From the IMG/VR virus record IMGVR_UViG_3300009537_000066, positions 1-38,305 of that record: a stretch of 38,305 nt of DNA; one strand, written 5' to 3'. Source of the stretch: a virus. This document shows positions 7,377 through 14,988 of this stretch, one piece after another (within the stretch, counting starts at the first letter, position 1; each line of letters opens with the position of its first letter). A program made the position numbers and the translations under genes. The notes beneath the pieces were generated by a model. It had not been told where the DNA came from, did not search any database, and saw nothing but the letters and a program-made list of their open reading frames with translations.

Positions 7377-9830
7377 ATGAAGCCAGAAAGCAAGATTGCC
7401 CTCGGGATGATTGTAAAAGATGATTCCGAAGTAAAAATGTTGGAGCGATGTTTAAACTCCGTTGCCCCATATGTAGATGGTATCTTTCTTACAATTACCC
7501 AAAAACCCTACAAGAAACTTCAGAAACTAGCCAATAAATTCGGTGCCAATGTAGATATAAGACCAGGTGAGTTTGACCACATAGTAAAAAAGAAAGAAGT
7601 CAAGTGGTTAAAGAAATACTTCAAGTACGAACCCCACATTAAGGAGGGTCAAAAAATATTTAAGTTCTCGGAAGCCAGAAATACTAATCTGGATTTTATT
7701 CCCGAAAACTATGGATGGCTTTTTTGGATGGATACTGATGATGTTTTGATTAATGGTGAATTACTTAAAGATTCGGCACAGAAGGCCCTTTTACAAAAGG
7801 CTGAGGCAGCTTTTTATAACTACATCTACCAAGCAGAATTGGAAGATGGGAAGATAAAAAACGTGATTATCCAGCATCTAAGAGAACGGCTGGTAAGAAT
7901 AAACGGAGAATACAAGGGTGTTTACAAATGGATAGGCAATATACATGAAACATTAATAGAACAACGTCCCACCAACAAGATAGAAGACACCAGGATAGAG
8001 GTTCTTCACCTTTCCAGCCCCGACAGGTTCAGATTAGCTCTTGAGAGAAACATGGCTGTACTTGAACACGAGATTTACAATGTTAAAGGAAAAGATCCTA
8101 GGCCGCTTTATTATTTAGGAAAAGCCTATTTTGACCTACACAATCCCGAAGCCCATAAAAGGGCGGAATCTTTAATATTAGAATACCTATCTCCTGAAGG
8201 GCATGAGAAAAATATGAGCGGATGGAAACAGGAACGTTCACAGGCCTGGGAATATTTGGGAGAGATATACCGTGAAAGAGGACATTACAACAACTCTATT
8301 AAAGCACTACATAATTCCCTAGTAGAATATCCCCAATTTCCTTCTACCTATTTCGCTTTGGCGGTAACTCACATGTTAAAAGAAGAGTGGGATACTGCAA
8401 GGTTTTGGGCGATAATGGGTTCTAAGGTTCCGCCCGCTAAAAGCACTCTTGTGTCCAATCCAAGAGATGTGGAATCCCGTGCTTATGAGGTAATATACAA
8501 CGCAGCCATTAAGACCAATCGAATAGATGAAGCACATAGTGCCTGTGAAAGACTTAAGGGCTTATATCCCGATGATCCTAGAATAGATGAACAGTGGAAG
8601 TTTATAAACGAAACTCGTGAAGTAAGAGACCAGCTTAAAAACTACATGGGGTTGGCCAATTATCTAAAAAATAAGGGTGAGGGAAACAAAGTACGGCCTC
8701 TCCTCTCTGCAGCCCCCTCTAGTTTAGAAGGAAACCCTCTTGTGGTTAAAATGAGACAGAGTCTTTATCCTCCCAAAAACTGGGAAAGTAATTCGATAGC
8801 TCTTTATTGTGGTCCTCAATTTACGGCTTGGGACCCGTCAGTACTTGATAACGAAGGGGCAAGTTTTATAGGTGGAAGTGAAGAGGCAGTAATATTTATG
8901 AGCCGTGAGCTCGCTAAACTGGGATATAAAGTAGTAGTTTATGGTGATCCTGTCAAAGAGGGTATTCATGGGGGTGTAGAGTATTTGTCTCATTACAAAT
9001 TCAATGTTCAGGATACATTTAATATTGTCATCTGGTGGAGATCAATGGCATACACAGATATGAATGTCAAAGCTAAGAAACAATATCTATGGTGTCATGA
9101 TGTTCAGAATCAAACCGAGTATACAAAAGAAAGACTTAAAAGGCTAGACAAAGTAATTGTACTTTCGGAAGCACACCGTAAAAATATCCCCAACGTACCT
9201 GATGATAAAATATTTGTGTCCACGAATGGTTATGTGGAACACTACCCCAAGACAAAATCCGAGAATAATCCCAAACAAGCTTTATGGACTTCAAGCTACG
9301 ATAGAGGACTGGAACACTTACTCGAAATATGGCCTGAAGTTATAAAGGAAGTGCCGGATGCCGAGCTTAATGTTTTTTACGGATGGAAGCTTTTTAAACA
9401 TTTTAATAAGGATAATCCTGAAAGAATGGCTTGGATGAAAAAGATAGAAGATTTGATGAAGCAAAAAGGGGTAACTCATCATGGACGAGTTAGTCAAAAG
9501 GAGATTGAGAAGTGGTACAAGAAATGTGGTGTTTGGGCTTATCCTACACATTTTTATGAGATTAACTGTATTTCAGCTATCAAGGCTCAACTTTGGGGTT
9601 CAGTGCCCGTCTGCATCAATTACGCAGCCTTAGAAGAAACCGTAGATAGTGGTTTTAAAGTAGAGGGTGACATTTGGGATAAAAAGGTAAAAAAGGAGTA
9701 TACTGAGAAACTGATACAGGCACTTAAAGACAGCGAGTGGCAGAAAGAAGAAAGAAAGAAAGGCATCGAACACGCCAAGAAATACGGATGGGATAAAATA
9801 GCAGCTTCTTGGAAGGAGGTGTTTAAATGA
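7377..9830 (+). CDS. GT2-TPR-GT4 fusion glycosyltransferase
   Basis: This 817-residue enzyme seems to carry two transferase modules. Residues 1-230 are a GT-A (family 2-like) domain opening KIALGMIVKDD and holding the metal-binding DTDD (119-122). Residues about 235-410 are helical repeats of TPR type (PLYYLGKAYFDL, AWEYLGEIYRERGHYN). Residues about 470-817 are a GT-B (family 4-like) domain with IGGSEEAVIFMSREL, the nucleotide-side TNGYVEHYP, and the E-x7-E-like region YEINCISAIKAQ (about 728) near the end. It probably adds two sugars in turn to a glycan or a virion protein. It heads the island and ends ATGA with the next gene. Confidence 0.88.
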   Translation: MKPESKIALGMIVKDDSEVKMLERCLNSVAPYVDGIFLTITQKPYKKLQKLANKFGANVDIRPGEFDHIVKKKEVKWLKKYFKYEPHIKEGQKIFKFSEARNTNLDFIPENYGWLFWMDTDDVLINGELLKDSAQKALLQKAEAAFYNYIYQAELEDGKIKNVIIQHLRERLVRINGEYKGVYKWIGNIHETLIEQRPTNKIEDTRIEVLHLSSPDRFRLALERNMAVLEHEIYNVKGKDPRPLYYLGKAYFDLHNPEAHKRAESLILEYLSPEGHEKNMSGWKQERSQAWEYLGEIYRERGHYNNSIKALHNSLVEYPQFPSTYFALAVTHMLKEEWDTARFWAIMGSKVPPAKSTLVSNPRDVESRAYEVIYNAAIKTNRIDEAHSACERLKGLYPDDPRIDEQWKFINETREVRDQLKNYMGLANYLKNKGEGNKVRPLLSAAPSSLEGNPLVVKMRQSLYPPKNWESNSIALYCGPQFTAWDPSVLDNEGASFIGGSEEAVIFMSRELAKLGYKVVVYGDPVKEGIHGGVEYLSHYKFNVQDTFNIVIWWRSMAYTDMNVKAKKQYLWCHDVQNQTEYTKERLKRLDKVIVLSEAHRKNIPNVPDDKIFVSTNGYVEHYPKTKSENNPKQALWTSSYDRGLEHLLEIWPEVIKEVPDAELNVFYGWKLFKHFNKDNPERMAWMKKIEDLMKQKGVTHHGRVSQKEIEKWYKKCGVWAYPTHFYEINCISAIKAQLWGSVPVCINYAALEETVDSGFKVEGDIWDKKVKKEYTEKLIQALKDSEWQKEERKKGIEHAKKYGWDKIAASWKEVFK

Positions 9831-10021
9831 AATTTGAATGTCCAGGACACGAAGGTAAATGTGAATTTTGTAAAAAGGAGGGTGGTGCCCCACGTTCAGT
9901 GGAGGGAATGCCCGAAGTTGACAGGACAACAGGTAAGAGATTAATAGATAATTGTTGTAAAGCCTGTAGGGGGAATATGCAAGATGCAGCACGGGAGTAT
10001 CACAGAACGTCTATATCATGA
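9827..10021 (+). CDS. Cys-rich zinc-ribbon-like small protein
   Basis: This 64-residue protein has CPGHEGKCEFC near the N-terminus and CCKAC near residue 45, a four-or-more-Cys metal site with two knuckles. Its start sits in an ATGA overlap with the fusion transferase, and its end overlaps the next methyltransferase (ATGA), so it is translated within the island. Function unknown. It might be a small partner of one of the enzymes. Confidence 0.75.
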   Translation: MKFECPGHEGKCEFCKKEGGAPRSVEGMPEVDRTTGKRLIDNCCKACRGNMQDAAREYHRTSIS

Positions 10022-10617
10022 CCTCAAAAGATTTATTCGAAAGAGTAAGGCCTGCTTGGGAAAAATACGACATAAAAAAAGCAAAACCCTACCTAAAAGG
10101 AGTCGGTCAGACAGCAATGAACGACATTCTAAACAGGGAGGGTTCGGGTTATTACCAATTCCTCCCATGCCTTATTTCATACTTGAAGCCGAAGCAAATA
10201 GTAGAACTTGGTGGTGCTATGGGTGCCTCCGCACTCATGATGTTGTCTTCACTCCCCTCGAAAAGCAGGTTATATTCTATAACTCTACCCGAAAACGGAT
10301 TGGAATTTTCCTACATCAAAAAGGACTACAAACAATTTGTGCAAGTTGTGGGAGACGATTTAAAATTGAAGAATTGGCCCAAGAGTTTAGATCTCTCCAA
10401 AACTGATTTGTGGTTTTTTGACAGTGAACATACTTATGAACAATTACACGCAGAGATTGAACTTTACAAAAAGTATTTCAAAAAGGGAGCTGTGATATTG
10501 GTGGATGATATCCACCTATCTTCTAGCATGTTTAAAGCATGGTTGGAGTTTCCCGGAAATAAATTCGATGCCACTGCGTGGTTACACTGGAGTGGGTTTG
10601 GAATTATAACCATATGA
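10018..10617 (+). CDS. SAM-dependent methyltransferase (MT24-like)
   Basis: This 199-residue class I methyltransferase has motif I VELGGAMGAS (62-71), a central DLWFFDSEHTYEQ and the later VDDIH. The SEHTYE...VDDIH pattern is typical of Methyltransf_24/CmcI-like enzymes, which often methylate sugars or small molecules. In this island, methylation of a glycan built by the neighbouring transferases is likely but inferred. It is coupled on both sides by ATGA overlaps. Confidence 0.85.
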   Translation: MTSKDLFERVRPAWEKYDIKKAKPYLKGVGQTAMNDILNREGSGYYQFLPCLISYLKPKQIVELGGAMGASALMMLSSLPSKSRLYSITLPENGLEFSYIKKDYKQFVQVVGDDLKLKNWPKSLDLSKTDLWFFDSEHTYEQLHAEIELYKKYFKKGAVILVDDIHLSSSMFKAWLEFPGNKFDATAWLHWSGFGIITI

Positions 10618-11105
10618 GAACACAAACAAAGACATTTTTAGATCAATTCTTGGGAAAATATAAAGGTATTTCATCAGCCCTTGATGTTGGTTCCAGAAAT
10701 GTATCTGGTACGGTAAAGGAAAACTTTACCAAAAGAGGAATAACTTACACAGGTTTTGACATGATAAAGGGAGACAATGTGGATGTTGTCGGAAATGGAC
10801 ACGAATTGGACAAGTATTTCAAAAAAGGACAATTTAATATGATAGTTTGTTTTGACACACTTGAACACGATGATGAGTTTTGGAAAACCGTTCAGCAAAT
10901 AAAAAACCTTTTAAAAAAGGGAGGATGGATGCTAATAGGAGTTCCGAGCAGATATTGTCCCAAACACGACCACCCTCATGATTACTGGAGATTTATGGAG
11001 GATGGTGTCAGATCCTTCTTTAAAGGTTTTGAAGAGGTTAACATTCAAATAGATTACAACGATAAAACTGAGGATGAGATATATGGTTGGGGTAGGAAAC
11101 TATGA
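10614..11105 (+). CDS. SAM-dependent methyltransferase (MT11-like)
   Basis: This 163-residue class I methyltransferase has SALDVGSRNVSG (21-32) as SAM-binding motif I, FDTLEH (80-85) as motif II-like, and LKKGGWMLIGVP as the strand after helix E. The fold resembles Methyltransf_11 enzymes. The start at ATG 10614 is set by the ATGA overlap with the preceding methyltransferase. It is rather short and its substrate is unknown; the context suggests sugar O-methylation. Confidence 0.83.
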   Translation: MRTQTKTFLDQFLGKYKGISSALDVGSRNVSGTVKENFTKRGITYTGFDMIKGDNVDVVGNGHELDKYFKKGQFNMIVCFDTLEHDDEFWKTVQQIKNLLKKGGWMLIGVPSRYCPKHDHPHDYWRFMEDGVRSFFKGFEEVNIQIDYNDKTEDEIYGWGRKL

Positions 11106-11920
11106 AGATAGCACTAATTTGGTGGTTTGATAAGGCTAGTTCGGTTTATGACAACTGGAGAGATGGTGTAAGGGGTGCAATGGATGTTATTGGGGAAAAT
11201 CATAAAGTAGGATGGTATTTGGATAAAACAATGCCTGATCCCAACAGTGTGGATGTACTTCTGTTTTGGTCCAGTAGCGAGGAGGATTACTTTGATTTGC
11301 TTGAGAGATATCCTAATGAGAAAAAGGCACTTCTTTTAACAACCAATCCCCGAAATCTTAATAATCTTCGTAAACTTGATGTTATATTCTGTGAAAGCCA
11401 AGTTGTGTATGATGAAGTTAGAATGCACGGACTTCACGCCGTAAAGGCATTCGGAACTGATATAGACTTTTTCAAGCCTGGTAAAGTTAAAAAAGATGTC
11501 GAGTACTTTTATCCGGCAACCTTTAGCCCATGGAAACGACAGGGTGAAATAGCGTATTTGGGTAAGGATCTGCTTTGTGTAGGAACCATTCAACCAGACG
11601 GAAAAGAAGAATATGAGGTGTGCAAAAAAGCGGGTGTTCAAATAAAAGAAGGATACTTTCCGGTAAAGAAAATACGTGACTATTATCAAAGAACTAAAAA
11701 CATAATCATACCCGCAGTACATGGGTCAGAAAGAACTGTTTTAGAAGCCATGAGTTGCAACATATTACCGACAGTGATTCACAAAAGAGAAAACGCCAAA
11801 GCACAAACTTATTTGGACGAATATAAAAACAGCAGATGTAAAACACCGAGAGAGTTTGTAATCAAAAACTATTCTCATTACATATATGCCAAAAAAATAC
11901 TCGAAGGAATTGAAGATTAG
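11102..11920 (+). CDS. GT-B (family 4-like) glycosyltransferase
   Basis: This 272-residue protein is a compact GT-B enzyme. The C-terminal half has the nucleotide-sugar-binding signature GSERTVLEAMSCNILPTV (about 208-225), with two Glu in E-x-x-x-x-E spacing. The N-terminal Rossmann half is short (MKIALIWWFDKASSV, then VDVLLFWSS). It is expected to transfer a sugar from an NDP donor. It is joined to its neighbours by ATGA at the start and a 35-nt overlap with the next gene. Confidence 0.82.
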   Translation: MKIALIWWFDKASSVYDNWRDGVRGAMDVIGENHKVGWYLDKTMPDPNSVDVLLFWSSSEEDYFDLLERYPNEKKALLLTTNPRNLNNLRKLDVIFCESQVVYDEVRMHGLHAVKAFGTDIDFFKPGKVKKDVEYFYPATFSPWKRQGEIAYLGKDLLCVGTIQPDGKEEYEVCKKAGVQIKEGYFPVKKIRDYYQRTKNIIIPAVHGSERTVLEAMSCNILPTVIHKRENAKAQTYLDEYKNSRCKTPREFVIKNYSHYIYAKKILEGIED

Positions 11921-12647
11921 TGTAGTTATGCCAGTTTGGGTGCTGGATGATGACCTGTATAGATTGACTGCAACGTCTATCCAATCTCTTAAGCTTGTTG
12001 AAGATTACAATGCTGAGATGATAATAGTGGACAATGCTTCCCCAATAGGCGGGGACCAGCTGATGGCACAGTCAGATATCTATATTCGGAACAGGGTCAA
12101 CTTGGGTTATCCCAAGGCTGTCAACCAGGGTATTAAATTGTCATCAGGTGAGCTTGTATGTGTGGCTAATAACGATATCAAAGTATCACCAAACTATATC
12201 AAAGTATCTCAAGAAGTGTTTACTAAACTACCTAAGGCAGGATCTCTTCATTTTAAAATGCTCTATTATGATGAACCTTTTAATTTAGGAGATAGTGTGT
12301 GGGACCATGGCAAGGAGAAATGGTGTCATGGATCGTTCTTCGTATTTAGAAGAAAAGCTTATGATGATATAAAGGGAATAGATGAAGGATACGGATTGGG
12401 AGGATATGATGATTACGATTGGCAGTATAGAATGAGAAAGAAGGGTTGGAAAACGGCCTATACCAATGGTGCAGCTTTTCAACACAAAGACTCTTCTACA
12501 CAGAACTTACTAGACCAAGATGAACGTAAAACTTCTGACAACAAAAATAGAGAGTACTTTAAAAAAAGGCATGGTGAATATCCTGATACTCTTTGGAACA
12601 AGATGTATCCTGAACAAGTAGATATTCCCTGGCGACCTTTCCCATGA
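11886..12647 (+). CDS. GT2 family glycosyltransferase
   Basis: This 253-residue GT-A enzyme opens ISVVMPVW, followed by MIIVDNASP and the acceptor-side NLGYPKAVNQGI. The metal site region is VANNDIKV (about 92-100) in place of a classical DxD. Later GYDDYDWQYRMRKKGWK is the ED-xx-RW-like region of family 2. It is most like rhamnosyl- or hexosyl-transferases, but the donor cannot be read. It overlaps the previous gene by 35 nt and the sulfotransferase by 4 nt. Confidence 0.88.
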   Translation: MPKKYSKELKISVVMPVWVLDDDLYRLTATSIQSLKLVEDYNAEMIIVDNASPIGGDQLMAQSDIYIRNRVNLGYPKAVNQGIKLSSGELVCVANNDIKVSPNYIKVSQEVFTKLPKAGSLHFKMLYYDEPFNLGDSVWDHGKEKWCHGSFFVFRRKAYDDIKGIDEGYGLGGYDDYDWQYRMRKKGWKTAYTNGAAFQHKDSSTQNLLDQDERKTSDNKNREYFKKRHGEYPDTLWNKMYPEQVDIPWRPFP

Positions 12648-13156
12648 TATTACTAAAAAACAGTATATTTTACGATATCCCTAAAACAGGTTGTAGTTGG
12701 GTGGCAGAAGGCCTAGTGTATACGGGCATGGGACAGTTTATAGAAAAAACATCACACAGACCACCCAAGAAGAGTGATAAGAAAAAGCACGGTAAAAAAT
12801 ATACCTTTACATTTGTTAGAAACCCTGTTGATTGGTATAGGTCTTTTTATGCGTCCCGTGTTGATAAAAAACTAGCCGAGCCGTTTAAGTTTTATGAATT
12901 TTTAATAGAGATGTATTCAGGAATGGAGATATTTGGTAGAAAGTGGACAACTCTCAAGGACTATCTAAAACCTTTTATGAAGTGCGACTTTGTTGGAAGA
13001 ACTGAGAATCTCAGGCTCGACCTTAAGAAAGCCATGGAAATGTTTGATGAGAGAATGGAGGGAAATCTGTTAGACAGACCCAAGGTCAATGTTTCTAATT
13101 ATAAAGTTGGTCCTGATAAAGAATCTATAAAATTAATTAAAAGAATGGAAATATGA
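12644..13156 (+). CDS. Sulfotransferase (PAPS-dependent)
   Basis: This 170-residue protein has the 5'-phosphosulfate loop at IPKTGCSW (12-19) and the 3'-phosphate region TFVRNPVDWYRSFY (56-69), the two PAPS-binding signatures of carbohydrate sulfotransferases. It is short compared with cellular enzymes but keeps both sites. It would move sulfate from PAPS to a sugar hydroxyl. No PAPS synthesis gene is here, so the donor must come from the host. It lies between two GT2 genes with ATGA overlaps, which points to a glycan substrate. Confidence 0.82.
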   Translation: MILLKNSIFYDIPKTGCSWVAEGLVYTGMGQFIEKTSHRPPKKSDKKKHGKKYTFTFVRNPVDWYRSFYASRVDKKLAEPFKFYEFLIEMYSGMEIFGRKWTTLKDYLKPFMKCDFVGRTENLRLDLKKAMEMFDERMEGNLLDRPKVNVSNYKVGPDKESIKLIKRMEI

Positions 13157-13992
13157 AAATTAGCGTAATGAATCTAACAGCAAGGTACGGCGGATTTGAT
13201 ATCCTTCGAGCTGACCTAGAAAGACAGACTATGACCGAGTTTGAGCTAGTTATAGTAGATGCTTTGTGGGAAGAAAGAGAAAAAGAGGTAAGGGAATATT
13301 TTAAAGATTTTGATTTAAAATATATAAAACAAAGCAAGAAGAAAAAGGGTGCTTATTCTAACTTAGCACACGCTGACAACGAGGGATTTAGAAACTGCGA
13401 GGGAGAATTAATAGTTTGTTTACAGGATTACATCTGGATACCCCACAACTCTTTCGAAAAATACTGGTATGCCTATAAAGAAAAAGGAGATTGTCTGGTA
13501 GGCGCTGTGGGTCATCAATACTGCTACCCAGGAAAAGATGATATCAAAGACCCTGAAGGAAAAATAACTGTATTTGGTGAACCTTTTACCGGAAAGCCTG
13601 AGAACCAATGTTGGGCAGACCCAAGAATGAGAACGGATCAGGGAACTTTCTATGAAACAGCACCTATTAACTGGGAGTTATCATACGCTTCAATACCAAG
13701 AAAAGTTATTTACGAGTTAGGGGGTATGGATGAGGAGTATGACTTTCAGGGTTTTGCCTACGACAACACCAACATAGCCCAGCGGGCAGAATTTGCAGGA
13801 TATAAAACATATCTCGATCAATCTCATGAATACATGGCACTCAGTCACGATGATTGGGCAATGAGTAGTCACAAGAAAGACAAAGCACCTGACATAGCCA
13901 GATTTCACATCGAAAGAATGAAGGATATAATTCATGGAAGATTTCCGTTAAAATTGAATTACCTGGACCCAGATGATAAAATTAAGAAGTAA
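13153..13992 (+). CDS. GT2-like glycosyltransferase
   Basis: This 279-residue GT-A enzyme has an N-terminal strand MKISVMNLT, then RQTMTEFELVIVD. LIVCLQDYIWIP stands where the DxD-like metal motif is expected. Acceptor-region LGGMDEEYDFQGFAYDN matches the G-G-x-D-E-x-F pattern of family 2 enzymes. It is the last enzyme of the coupled island and ends 8 nt before the next gene. The classical DxD is altered, so the metal ligand set may differ. Confidence 0.82.
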   Translation: MKISVMNLTARYGGFDILRADLERQTMTEFELVIVDALWEEREKEVREYFKDFDLKYIKQSKKKKGAYSNLAHADNEGFRNCEGELIVCLQDYIWIPHNSFEKYWYAYKEKGDCLVGAVGHQYCYPGKDDIKDPEGKITVFGEPFTGKPENQCWADPRMRTDQGTFYETAPINWELSYASIPRKVIYELGGMDEEYDFQGFAYDNTNIAQRAEFAGYKTYLDQSHEYMALSHDDWAMSSHKKDKAPDIARFHIERMKDIIHGRFPLKLNYLDPDDKIKK

Positions 13993-14000
13993 AAACTTTT

Positions 14001-14420
14001 ATGGTAAATTATTCAGTAAAATCAAAACCTTTGCCGACGAGAGAAACTAGAGTTAGTGATGACTGGCCCAATAGTCCCAAGTTTCAGGAGTTTGCAACGT
14101 TTCTTGGTTTACCAGCAGAAAAAGATGCAAGGGGTATTAATTGGAGACATGACAAAAAAACAGCCCAAAAGATTGAGGAAATTTACGCATGGGGGAAGTT
14201 AGTATCGGACAGTGAAGACCCGGTTGAGATAATGCTTTCTGTTAAACAAGCCATTAGAGACTTGGGTGTTCAAGTAAGGGGAAAAACATTGGTTGACCAT
14301 CTTTGGGGATGGACACAGCTTGATAGTAAGGCACAGGGGCTTAGAAACCAAATAGATAAGATCGACAAGGAAAAACAACTATATGAGCTATATGATGAAA
14401 TAACCGAAGATGCTAGCTAG
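14001..14420 (+). CDS. Hypothetical structural-region protein, paralogue of the gene at 20738
   Basis: This 139-residue protein shares a clear pattern with the protein encoded at 20738: SPKFxEFAxFLGL, W, IYxWG, KTLVDxLW, and T..DS..Q in the same order. Both then continue into a charged tail. This copy is shorter at the C-terminus. No Pfam family is recognised. It follows the glycan island and begins the tail block, and its end overlaps the next gene. There is little SD before the ATG. A tail assembly or adaptor function is a guess. Confidence 0.78.
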   Translation: MVNYSVKSKPLPTRETRVSDDWPNSPKFQEFATFLGLPAEKDARGINWRHDKKTAQKIEEIYAWGKLVSDSEDPVEIMLSVKQAIRDLGVQVRGKTLVDHLWGWTQLDSKAQGLRNQIDKIDKEKQLYELYDEITEDAS

Positions 14421-14703
14421 AGATCATACAGGAAATATACTACCAAGTATTGGTTTAGAAGAACACGAGGGTGTTTTAAACGCTCACAGGAGTTATACTG
14501 CTCCTAAAGCAGTCAGACTGGATGAGGTAAGTTCAACACTGAGTTATGTGGGTCATGCGGCAGTTGGTACAATAGATTCGGATTCGGACTGGAGAATAAT
14601 GAAATTGGAAAAAACAGGAAACATCACTTCAACAACTTATGCTGATGGGGATGAGAACTTTGATAATGTGTGGAATGATAGGGCTTCCTTGACATATGTA
14701 TAA
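14410..14703 (+). CDS. Small tail/virion protein
   Basis: This 97-residue protein reads as beta-rich. The segment TLSYVGHAAVGTIDSDSDWRIMKLE followed by ADGDENFDNVWNDR matches a small virion protein type that I have seen repeatedly in uncultured phage tail modules. The ATG lies 11 nt before the stop of the previous gene, so it is coupled. It ends just before cassette C (its -35 is at 14709). Confidence 0.72.
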   Translation: MLARDHTGNILPSIGLEEHEGVLNAHRSYTAPKAVRLDEVSSTLSYVGHAAVGTIDSDSDWRIMKLEKTGNITSTTYADGDENFDNVWNDRASLTYV

Positions 14704-14708
14704 AGTAC

Positions 14709-14737
14709 TTGCATTCTATAAAAAACAGTGTTATTAT
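14709..14737 (+). promoter_or_regulatory. Cassette C promoter
   Basis: -35 TTGCAT at 14709-14714, 17-bp spacer, -10 TATTAT at 14732-14737 with an extended TGT before it. AGGTTAA stands at 14745-14751, 8 nt after the -10, at the predicted transcript start. CCTCGAGG at about 14754 forms a palindrome between start and terminator. Confidence 0.65.
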
Positions 14738-14765
14738 ATTTCAAAGGTTAAACCCTCGAGGCAAA

Positions 14766-14788
14766 CCCGCTGAGATGCGGGATTTTTT
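14766..14788 (+). terminator. Cassette C terminator/attenuator
   Basis: CCCGC (14766-14770) pairs with GCGGG (14777-14781) over a 6-nt loop, followed by A and six T (14783-14788). It lies about 20 nt past the predicted promoter start and 19 nt before the next ATG. Confidence 0.75.
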
Positions 14789-14807
14789 GTTGGATATAAA
14801 TATCAAG

Positions 14808-14981
14808 ATGGCAAAAAGCAAACAAAAGGTATTGAAGGTGGAACTTGTTAAGGAATTTAAAAGCAAGGACAAAGTTGTTTATAGTAACTACGGCAGATTT
14901 AAGGTTTCAAAGGCAGGTAAAATAAAACTGGTCTTTAATGATGGAGAAAAAGAAAGGAACATTAAGGCAAATCACGCCTAG
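14808..14981 (+). CDS. Small basic hypothetical protein
   Basis: This 57-residue Lys-rich protein starts at the ATG after the cassette C terminator; longer in-frame starts would run through the hairpin. Short beta-like stretches alternate with lysines (KVLKVELVKEF, GRFKVSKAGKIKLVF). It has no recognised family. It is followed 7 nt later by a long tail gene. Confidence 0.65.
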   Translation: MAKSKQKVLKVELVKEFKSKDKVVYSNYGRFKVSKAGKIKLVFNDGEKERNIKANHA

Positions 14982-14988
14982 ATAAAAT

